DNA of 64,000 bases from Lentzea sp. NEAU-D7. GTDB lineage: Bacteria; Actinomycetota; Actinomycetes; Mycobacteriales; Pseudonocardiaceae. Shown here piece by piece: positions 1-6,332 of the stretch; position 1 is the stretch's first letter; each line of letters starts with the position of its first letter. The notes beneath the pieces are model-generated. The model saw nothing but the letters and a program-made list of their open reading frames with translations, searched no databases and was not told where the DNA came from. The position numbers and the translations under genes were made by a program. The stretch spans positions 126,352 to 190,351 of the forward strand of contig NZ_JAPJDL010000009.1 in NCBI RefSeq assembly GCF_026242055.1, written 5' to 3'.

Positions 1-780
1 ACCCTCGTGCACCGCGGAGCCCTCGAGCACCAGGTAGTCGCCCGGCTGTGCAACTGCCGCCGACGGCGCGACGCCGCGCACGAGGTCCGCGGACCCCTGC
101 ACGAACGCCTCGGGCTTGCCGAGGTCCAGCCAGTACGTGGCGTCCACGTGCCCCTGCAACCTCTTCCCGGCCTCCAGCAGCCCGGGGAACGTCTCGCGCT
201 CCACCGACACCGGCCGTCCGGCGGGAATCGCGTCGATCACCTCGCGCCGGAACACGTAGCAACCGGCGTTGATCTGGTCCGTCGGCGGGTTCTCGGTCTT
301 CTCCAGGAACGCCTGGACGCGTCCCTCTTCATCCGTCGGCACGCACCCGAACGCCCTGGGGTCCTGCACCTTCACCAGGTGCAGCGTGACGTCCGCCTCG
401 TGCTCGCGGTGGGTGTCCACGATCCCGGTCAGGTCGACGCCGGACAGGATGTCGCCGTTGAAGACCATCACGTCGGGCTCGCGCAGCTTGTCCGCCACGT
501 TGCGAATCGCGCCCGCCGTGTCCAGCGGCACCTCTTCCACCACGTACTCGAGCTCCAGCCCGAGCCTCGACCCGTCCCCGAAGTACTCCTCGAACACCTC
601 GGCCTTGTAACTCGTACCCAGCACCACGTGCGTGATGCCGGCCTCCTTGATCCGCGACAGCAGGTGCGTCAAAAATGGCACCCCCGCGGTAGGGAGCATG
701 GGCTTGGGAGCGGACAGGGTCAGCGGGCGAAGGCGGGTGCCCTTGCCCCCGACCAGCACCACAGCTTCGACGCCGTGCAC
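1..780 (-). CDS. manB: Mannose-1-phosphate guanylyltransferase (GDP-mannose pyrophosphorylase), 3' end cut by window edge
   Basis: Sugar-phosphate nucleotidyltransferase expected to make GDP-mannose from mannose-1-phosphate and GTP for mannosylated glycans. The first 260 codons are visible. The nucleotide-binding signature GGKGTRLRPLT lies at residues 11-21, KPMLP at 26-30 and the metal-binding NGD at 108-110. The GTG start at 780 is preceded by GGAGGAGG six bases upstream. The hexapeptide-repeat C-terminus of the family is only beginning at the window edge. The manB-wbbL order matches mycobacteria from memory (Rv3264c-Rv3265c), with a small opposite-strand gene in between. A glucose-1-phosphate thymidylyltransferase-type substrate cannot be excluded from sequence alone; the neighbourhood favours GDP-mannose. 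Confidence 0.85.
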   Translation of the reverse strand, partial: MHGVEAVVLVGGKGTRLRPLTLSAPKPMLPTAGVPFLTHLLSRIKEAGITHVVLGTSYKAEVFEEYFGDGSRLGLELEYVVEEVPLDTAGAIRNVADKLREPDVMVFNGDILSGVDLTGIVDTHREHEADVTLHLVKVQDPRAFGCVPTDEEGRVQAFLEKTENPPTDQINAGCYVFRREVIDAIPAGRPVSVERETFPGLLEAGKRLQGHVDATYWLDLGKPEAFVQGSADLVRGVAPSAAVAQPGDYLVLEGSAVHEG

Positions 781-881
781 CTTTTTCCTCCTCCGCGTTA
801 CAGCGAGCCGTTCGACGGAATACTCTGACACGAAGCAGATCGTCATACGGGATCTGGTCCCGGCAAGGAGCTAAATCCGAC

Positions 882-1268
882 ATGGACCCCCGCGACCGGG
901 CCGACGCCATGCTCGCCCGCGCCCGTGCACGTGGGCGGAACATCGTGACGCCGGACAACATGACGTCCCCGATGGACGCGTCAGACACGCAGCAGATCCC
1001 TCGCGCGCTGGTCAACGCCGTGGACCCGCGCCAGGACCCGGACTCGACCATGATCCTCGCGCCCGCCCAGATGGGCCACCAGCAGCCGCAGCGCCCCCAG
1101 CACCACGCGCCGCGCCAGCCCATGCCGACGCAGCCGATGCCGCAGCAGCAGGCCCCGGCGGAGGAAGCGGAGATCACACAGGTGGTCCAGCCGGGCCTGA
1201 TCCCGACGGTCTCGCACCACCAGCAGTCCCGCAACTCGCTGTCGCAGCGGCTGAGCGGCGACATGTAG
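882..1268 (+). CDS. Small Gln/Pro-rich hypothetical protein
   Basis: A 128-residue protein with no recognised domain. The N-terminus (MDPRDRADAMLARARARGR) is charged and probably helical. The middle, about residues 60-90, is rich in Gln, Pro and His (PQRPQHHAPRQPMPTQPMP) and looks disordered. The end is SLSQRLSGDM. There is no signal peptide or membrane segment, so it is probably cytoplasmic. AAGGAG at 865-870 supports the ATG. It is divergent from manB, with 101 bp for both promoters, and convergent with wbbL, whose stop lies 15 bp away. Its position inside the rhamnose/mannose cluster is the only hint of a role. Confidence 0.6.
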   Translation: MDPRDRADAMLARARARGRNIVTPDNMTSPMDASDTQQIPRALVNAVDPRQDPDSTMILAPAQMGHQQPQRPQHHAPRQPMPTQPMPQQQAPAEEAEITQVVQPGLIPTVSHHQQSRNSLSQRLSGDM

Positions 1269-1283
1269 GGGTGCTCGGGGAGC

Positions 1284-2138
1284 TCAGCCCGGCTTGCGGG
1301 TGAGAATCTTCACCCGCGCCGCGAGCCCGGCCTTCAACGCCAGGCGGAACGGCGCCCACAGCACCCCGGCATGCCGATCGGCCATGTACCGGTAGGCACT
1401 GCGGTGGTGCTCGCGCAGCATCCGGTCCGAGGACCGGGCGGTCGAGTGCCCGCCGATGTGCGTGACCTCGGCATCGGGCACGTAGACGTTCAACCACCCG
1501 GCAGCGCCGACGCGCTCACCGAGGTCGACGTCCTCGAAGTACATGAAGTACCTCTCGTCGAACCCGCCGACGGCGTCGAAGGCCTCACGGCGCATCAGGA
1601 AGCAGGACCCGGACAGCCACCCGGCGGAACGCTCCACCGGGGCCTTCTCCTGCCGGTAGGCCCGAGTCCAGGGGTTCGACTTCCAGACGGCGCCGAAGAG
1701 CGCGTGCCCGGCCCCGCGTCCCAGCGAGGGCAACAACCGGGCGGACGGGTAGACCTCTCCGTTCGGCTCGCGGATCAACGGCCCGAACATCCCGCCCCGC
1801 GGCCACCGCTGCGCCGCGTCGATCAACGCGTCCACGCTGCCGGGCGAGAACTCGATGTCGGGGTTGGAGATCAGCACCCAGCCGACGTCGGGCCCCAGCG
1901 CCGCGACGCCGCGGTTGGCGCCGCCGCCGTACCCGAGGTTCCCGCCGGTGGGCAGGAAGGTGACGTGGGCGTGGGAAGCGGCCACCTCCTCCGGCACCCC
2001 GTCGGTGGACCCGTTGTCGGCGAGGATCACCTGCGCCGGTCGGGTGGTGGCCTTCGCAAGGGTGTCCACAAAGGGAGCCAGCGTCTCGCCCGGCGAGTAC
2101 GTGACCGTCACGACACCAAGTCCGTCGCCGTATTTCAC
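1284..2138 (-). CDS. wbbL: dTDP-rhamnose:GlcNAc-PP-polyprenol rhamnosyltransferase (GT2)
   Basis: GT2 enzyme expected to add L-rhamnose to GlcNAc-diphosphoryl-decaprenol, completing the Rha-GlcNAc linker between peptidoglycan and arabinogalactan at the cytoplasmic face. The GT-A fold shows TVTYSPG at 11-17, DNGSTDG at 41-47, NPD (DXD-like) at 92-94, the acceptor-side WLSGSC near 174-179 and ERYFMYFEDVDLGERV at 195-210. The protein as a whole resembles mycobacterial WbbL as I remember it. I chose GTG 2138 because AGGGTGA sits five bases upstream; an in-frame GTG at 2147 is the alternative. Substrate dTDP-rhamnose would come from rmlB-rmlD in this window. The upstream GT4 gene ends at 2164, so co-transcription is likely. 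Confidence 0.88.
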   Translation of the reverse strand: MKYGDGLGVVTVTYSPGETLAPFVDTLAKATTRPAQVILADNGSTDGVPEEVAASHAHVTFLPTGGNLGYGGGANRGVAALGPDVGWVLISNPDIEFSPGSVDALIDAAQRWPRGGMFGPLIREPNGEVYPSARLLPSLGRGAGHALFGAVWKSNPWTRAYRQEKAPVERSAGWLSGSCFLMRREAFDAVGGFDERYFMYFEDVDLGERVGAAGWLNVYVPDAEVTHIGGHSTARSSDRMLREHHRSAYRYMADRHAGVLWAPFRLALKAGLAARVKILTRKPG

Positions 2139-2163
2139 GCGCGTCACCCTAGCGCCGCCCCGC

Positions 2164-3312
2164 TCAGCGCCGGCGACGCACCAGCACCGCGCGCTCGTAG
2201 GCCAGGCGGTGGCGCTCCGCGCTGACGGCCCACGAGAAGTCCTTGGCCCGCTGCTGTCCCGACGCCGCCAGCGAAGCACGGCGGGCCGGGTCGTCCAGGA
2301 GCTCGGCGATCGCGGCCGCGATGTCGCCCGCGCCGACGCCGCAGTACGCGACGGCCTCGCCACCCACCTCGGGCAGCGACAGGCGTCTGGTGGTGAGCAC
2401 GCAGGCGCCGCAGGCCATGGCCTCCAGCACCGGCAGCCCGAAGCCCTCGCCCAGGGACGGGTACGCCACCAGCTGCGCGCCGCCCAGGAAGCCCGCCAGC
2501 TGTTCGAACGGCAGGTAGCCCGCGCGGATCACGCGGATGCGGTGCGGGACGGAGTCCAGCGCGCGTTCGACCTGGCCGTCCCAGCCGGGCTGGCCCGCCA
2601 GCACCAGCGCGGGCGGTTCGGCGCGGCCCACCATCGCCTGGGCGAAGCCGCGGATCAGCGCCGGGACGTTCTTGCGCGGTTCCAGCGCGCCGAGGAACGC
2701 GACGTACGGCGCGTCACCGAGAGACAGGGTGCGGCGCACCGCGAGCACCTCGTCCGGTGACGGCGGGTGGAAGCGTTCGGTGTCCACGCCGTGCTGCGCG
2801 ATGTGCAGGACCCGGCGGTCGGCTCCGGCCACGCGCACCAGTTCGTCGGCGGTCGCCTGCGACGGGACCACGCACAGGTCCGCGCGCCGCAACGACGCTC
2901 GGGTCCAGGCGCGGAAGAAGCGGGCCTTGACCGACGAGTGCAGCACCGGGTCGGTGAAGAAGGTGGCGTCGTGCAGCGTCACGACCGAGGCGGCCTTGCC
3001 GGCCAGCGGCAGCGTGTAGTGCGGCGAGTGCACCACGTCCACGCCGAGGGCGCGGATCAGGCGCGGCAGCGTCGTCTGCTCCCAGGCCAGCCGGGCCGTC
3101 CTGGTGGCGACGGCGTCCGCGGCGCGGACCACGCGGGCGTTCGGCGCGATCTTGCTGAACAGCTCTTCGTCGCGCGGCTGGCAGACGACGGAGAGCTTGG
3201 TCCCGTCCGCGTCCAGCGCCGCGACGAGCGAATCCACGTAACGGCCGACGCCACCTCGGTCTGCGGGGATCGCGGTGGCGTCGATCAGCACGCTGGGTTC
3301 GACGGTGGGCAC
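2164..3312 (-). CDS. Glycosyltransferase family 4
   Basis: A 382-residue GT-B retaining glycosyltransferase, predicted cytosolic or membrane-peripheral. The N-terminal acceptor domain begins with an RGGVGRY turn at 19-25. The C-terminal nucleotide-sugar domain has GALEPRKN at 208-215 and the E-x7-E signature in SLGEGFGLPVLEAMACG at 286-302. Donor and acceptor are unknown. The context (wbbL downstream, another GT4 upstream, manB nearby) suggests a mannose- or rhamnose-containing envelope glycan. It lies 26 bp upstream of wbbL and probably shares its transcript. A near-perfect palindrome lies 22 bp upstream of the start (3335-3351) and may regulate it. Confidence 0.85.
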   Translation of the reverse strand: MPTVEPSVLIDATAIPADRGGVGRYVDSLVAALDADGTKLSVVCQPRDEELFSKIAPNARVVRAADAVATRTARLAWEQTTLPRLIRALGVDVVHSPHYTLPLAGKAASVVTLHDATFFTDPVLHSSVKARFFRAWTRASLRRADLCVVPSQATADELVRVAGADRRVLHIAQHGVDTERFHPPSPDEVLAVRRTLSLGDAPYVAFLGALEPRKNVPALIRGFAQAMVGRAEPPALVLAGQPGWDGQVERALDSVPHRIRVIRAGYLPFEQLAGFLGGAQLVAYPSLGEGFGLPVLEAMACGACVLTTRRLSLPEVGGEAVAYCGVGAGDIAAAIAELLDDPARRASLAASGQQRAKDFSWAVSAERHRLAYERAVLVRRRR

Positions 3313-3334
3313 GATCAGCTAGCGTAATGTCATT

Positions 3335-3351
3335 CGCTAAAGCGTTTAACG
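3335..3351. promoter_or_regulatory. Palindromic operator-like site (LacI-type centre)
   Basis: The 17-bp sequence CGCTAAAGCGTTTAACG is symmetric except at one pair and has the AAnCGnTT centre typical of LacI-family operators. It lies in the 59-bp, unusually AT-rich gap between two GT4 genes. A second imperfect dyad (TAGCG ... CGCTA) overlaps it on the gene side. No LacI regulator is present in the window, so assignment to a family is inference. Confidence 0.4.
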
Positions 3352-3371
3352 GGAATGCACTAATCCGATCG

Positions 3372-4343
3372 TCAAGCGTGTGCCTTCCACACTCCCCGTG
3401 CCGTCTTTTCCCAGGTGAACTCACTCGCGCGGGTGATCCCGGCCTCGACCGTGTGACGAGGATCCGCCAGAACGGCCCGCAGACCTTCCGTCAACGACGC
3501 CAGGTCGCCGCGCCGCACGACGGTTCCGGCGCCACCCGCGACCTCCACCAGAGCCGGGTCGTCGGAGTGCACGACGGGCACACCGGCGGCCATCGCCTCC
3601 AGCACCGGCAGCCCGAAACCCTCCGCCAGGCTGGGCGCGGCGAGCACGGAGGCGCCGGCCAGCACCGACGCCAGGCGCGCGTCGGACACCCTGCCGAGCA
3701 ACGTCACGTGCGGCGCGCGCAGATCGACGTCACCCCATCCCTGCGGGCCGACCACGACCAGCGGCACCCGAAGCCGTTCGGTCGCCCGCACCAGCAACCC
3801 GAAGCCCTTGCGCGGCTCCACGGTGCCGACGGCGAGCACGTAGGACGAGGGCAGGTCGTCGGCCGGTGAGCCGACCAGCCGCGTCACGCCGTTGGGCACC
3901 ACGTGCACCGGCACGTCGACGCGCACGCACTCCGCCAATTGGGACGCGACGGCCTGTGTCGGCACCACCAGCGCACGCGCCTCACGAGCAGCACGTGCGA
4001 TCACCTTGCGGTGCCAGGCGACTCCGCGCGGAGTCAGCGTCTCCGGGTGCGTCCACGGCACCACGTCGTGCACGGTGACGACCGCGCCCGGCAGCGGTGC
4101 GAGCGGTGTCGGGGCGTGCACGTGCGGGCCGAGTTTCGGCGGCAGGCCGCGTTCCCACAACGCCACCAGCGCCCGGCGCGGCACCCTGATCACGCGGTCG
4201 GCGCGGGCGGTCGCCGCGGTCGTCACGGTCCAGCCGGGAGGGGCGCTCTCCCCCAACGCCCCGAGCAGCTCCGCCGTGTAGCGGCCGGTCCCGCCGGGGA
4301 CCGGGGCGTTCAGCTGCTCGGTCAGCACTACTAGCTCGGGCAC
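3372..4343 (-). CDS. Glycosyltransferase family 4
   Basis: A 323-residue GT4 enzyme, shorter than the usual 370-400 residues. The N-terminus PVPGGTGRYTAELL (15-28) is the acceptor-side glycine loop. VEPRKGFGLLV and SLAEGFGLPVLEAMAAG belong to the donor-binding domain. It ends shortly after the family's last helix (FTWEKTARGVWKAHA), so nothing essential seems missing. Donor and acceptor are unknown; a role in envelope glycan synthesis is inferred from the neighbours. The ATG at 4343 lies only 20 bp from the start of the divergent GT2 gene, so the two promoters must overlap or sit in the coding regions. Confidence 0.82.
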   Translation of the reverse strand: MPELVVLTEQLNAPVPGGTGRYTAELLGALGESAPPGWTVTTAATARADRVIRVPRRALVALWERGLPPKLGPHVHAPTPLAPLPGAVVTVHDVVPWTHPETLTPRGVAWHRKVIARAAREARALVVPTQAVASQLAECVRVDVPVHVVPNGVTRLVGSPADDLPSSYVLAVGTVEPRKGFGLLVRATERLRVPLVVVGPQGWGDVDLRAPHVTLLGRVSDARLASVLAGASVLAAPSLAEGFGLPVLEAMAAGVPVVHSDDPALVEVAGGAGTVVRRGDLASLTEGLRAVLADPRHTVEAGITRASEFTWEKTARGVWKAHA

Positions 4344-4363
4344 GTCGCGTACCGTCTCACGCC

Positions 4364-5266
4364 GTGTCGGCAGTCAGCACCGTGGTGGTCGTGACGTGGC
4401 GCGGCCGTGACCACATCACGGCGTGCCTGGACGCCCTCAGGGCCCAGAAGAGTCCACATAGGACAATCATCGTCGACAACGCGTCCGACGACGGCACAGC
4501 CGAGCTGATCAGCGGACACGAGGTCGTGAGGCTGCCCCGCAACCGCGGTTACGCGGGCGGGCTCGCCGCCGTTCTCGACATGGTCGAGACCCCGTACGTC
4601 GCGTGGCTCAACGACGACGCCGCACCGGACCCGTCGTGGCTCACCGAACTGGAGCGCGCCCTCGACGGCGATCCCGGCGCGGCCGCCGCGACCTCGTCGA
4701 TCCTGCTCCTGGACGGCTCGACGCAGTCCGTCGGCGTGGCGCTGACGGCGGACGGTCACGGCAAGGACGTGGTGCTCGCCGGCCGCGAGGTGTTCGGGTT
4801 CTGCGGTGGCGCGGCGCTGCTCAGGACCGCGGAGCTCAAGGCCGCGGGCGGCGTCCCGGCGAGCTTCTTCTGCTACTACGAGGACACCGACACGGCCTGG
4901 CGGCTGCGGCTGGCCGGCCACCGGGTGATCTCGGTGGGACCGGCGCGGGTCCGGCACCGGCACGGCGCCAGCACGCGTCCGGGCTCGGTGCTCTTCCACC
5001 GCTGGAACGAGCGCAACCGGTTGCTGATGCTGCTGCGGTGTGCGCCCGCGGCGACGGCCTTCGCCCAGCTCGCCCGGTTCCTGGTGACCACGGTGCTGCT
5101 GCCGTTCCGCGGGAACGTCCCGGACGCGGCCAACTTCCGTCTCGGACTGCGCACCCGAGTGCTGGCGGAGGTGCTGCTCAGGCTCCCCGCCACGCTCGTC
5201 CAGCGGTTCAGGATCAGGACGACGGTCTCCCGCAGGAGCGTCTGGCAGGACTGGGCGGGCCGGTGA
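4364..5266 (+). CDS. Glycosyltransferase family 2
   Basis: A 300-residue GT2 enzyme beginning at GTG 4364. GT-A motifs are VVVTWRGRD near residue 8, IVDNASDDGT near 36-45, LNDDAAPDPSW (DXD region) and CYYEDTDTAWRLRLAGH, followed by RHRHGAS. The C-terminus has a hydrophobic stretch (FLVTTVLLPF) that may associate with the membrane. The layout resembles rhamnosyl- or galactofuranosyl-type WbbL-like transferases, but the donor is not readable from sequence. It heads an operon: the next gene's GTG overlaps its TGA (GTGA at 5263-5266), and two membrane proteins and two more glycosyltransferase genes follow in close order. Confidence 0.85.
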   Translation: MSAVSTVVVVTWRGRDHITACLDALRAQKSPHRTIIVDNASDDGTAELISGHEVVRLPRNRGYAGGLAAVLDMVETPYVAWLNDDAAPDPSWLTELERALDGDPGAAAATSSILLLDGSTQSVGVALTADGHGKDVVLAGREVFGFCGGAALLRTAELKAAGGVPASFFCYYEDTDTAWRLRLAGHRVISVGPARVRHRHGASTRPGSVLFHRWNERNRLLMLLRCAPAATAFAQLARFLVTTVLLPFRGNVPDAANFRLGLRTRVLAEVLLRLPATLVQRFRIRTTVSRRSVWQDWAGR

Positions 5267-5781
5267 GGGCGGCCTGGCTGTTGATCGGCGGCGGACTGGC
5301 CGGGCTGGCGCTCGGCGTCGGGGTGAGCATCACGCTGTCCTACGGGCTGGTGTTCATCGGCCTGCTCGGCGGCCTCGCCTACGCCCTGGGCGTCAGCGGG
5401 CTCTCCCAGCGCAAGTGGATCGCGCTGCCCGCGTTCGCCCTCGGGCTCGCGGCGCCGCTCGTGCTGACGTTCGGCGTGCACAGCGTGCTGATGCAGCGGA
5501 TCGGGCACGTCGAGCGGTGCGCGGTCACGGCGGCCGACGAGCACCCCTTCGCCAAGTACCCCGGCGTCGACTACGTGCTGGCCTGTCCCAGCGGCGAGGT
5601 CGAGCTGGACCGGGACTGGAACGACCGCCTGAAGACGCGGGAGGCCGACGTCCTGACCGGACCGCCGCTGCGGCCGATGTTCGCGGACGAGACCCGGTGG
5701 AACCTCCTGCCGGTCACAAGCGTCCCCGCAGCGATGACTCTTCTCGTTCCGGTCGCGTGGCTGCTCAGGAAGCAGCCGTGA
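5263..5781 (+). CDS. Hypothetical membrane protein
   Basis: A 172-residue protein with an apparent four-segment topology. Three N-terminal hydrophobic helices are separated by a short SQRKW loop, followed by a polar domain of about 80 residues containing two cysteines (ERCAVTAADE and VLACPSGEVELDRDW), and a C-terminal helix ending LLRKQP. By the positive-inside rule the polar domain is probably outside the cytoplasm, where the cysteines could pair. No family was recognised. The GTG start overlaps the upstream stop. The next gene encodes a protein of the same plan, so the two look like divergent paralogues that may form a heteromeric complex serving the surrounding glycosyltransferases (inference). 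Confidence 0.7.
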   Translation: MRAAWLLIGGGLAGLALGVGVSITLSYGLVFIGLLGGLAYALGVSGLSQRKWIALPAFALGLAAPLVLTFGVHSVLMQRIGHVERCAVTAADEHPFAKYPGVDYVLACPSGEVELDRDWNDRLKTREADVLTGPPLRPMFADETRWNLLPVTSVPAAMTLLVPVAWLLRKQP

Positions 5782-6329
5782 GGCGGCCAGCACCACTCAT
5801 CGTGATCGGGCTCGCCGCCGTCGCCGCCGCGGTCCTGCTCGGTGCCGTCGTGCCCGAGCGGTACGAGCTCGCGGTGCTGGTGCCGTGCTGCCTGCTGTCG
5901 CTGGCGTTCGCTTGGGGCGTCGGCAAGCTCGGGCCGGCGTGGCTCGTGCTGCCCGCGTTCATGGTCGTGATCCCCGGCACCGCGGTGCTCGTGGGCGACG
6001 GTCATCGCGCGTTGATGGACGTCCTCGCCACGCCCCGGACGTGCTTGATCACCAGCGTCGAGGACGTGCCGGGGCCGGACAACCCGGTCTTCGCACACCA
6101 GGTCACCTGCCCGGACGGCGCCGAGCTGCGGATCGTCGTGCGGGGTGAGCAGGACAAGAGGATGCAGCCCGGTCCGGCCACCGTCCTGCGGCACCCGCTG
6201 ATGCGGCCGCTGCTCGCCGAGCGCAACGACTGGTCCGCGGAGTGGGTCTTCGGGGTGCCCCTGGCTGTCGCTTTGCTCCTGATCTGTGCAACCACACTGC
6301 GGGCGCGCAGAGTGATGAGGCAGGCTTAG
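5778..6329 (+). CDS. Hypothetical membrane protein, paralogue of the preceding gene
   Basis: A 183-residue protein starting at GTG 5778, which overlaps the upstream TGA by four bases. It has the same plan as its neighbour: three N-terminal hydrophobic segments, a polar domain of about 90 residues with two cysteines (RTCLITSVEDVPG and QVTCPDGAELRIV), a shared leucine-proline element (LRHPLMRPLLAERNDW here, LTGPPLRPMFADETRW there), and a final helix ending in basic residues. The shared element argues for tandem duplication followed by divergence. Function is unknown; translational coupling with GT genes suggests a part in glycan assembly or export. Confidence 0.7.
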   Translation: MRRPAPLIVIGLAAVAAAVLLGAVVPERYELAVLVPCCLLSLAFAWGVGKLGPAWLVLPAFMVVIPGTAVLVGDGHRALMDVLATPRTCLITSVEDVPGPDNPVFAHQVTCPDGAELRIVVRGEQDKRMQPGPATVLRHPLMRPLLAERNDWSAEWVFGVPLAVALLLICATTLRARRVMRQA

Positions 6330-6332
6330 CGC

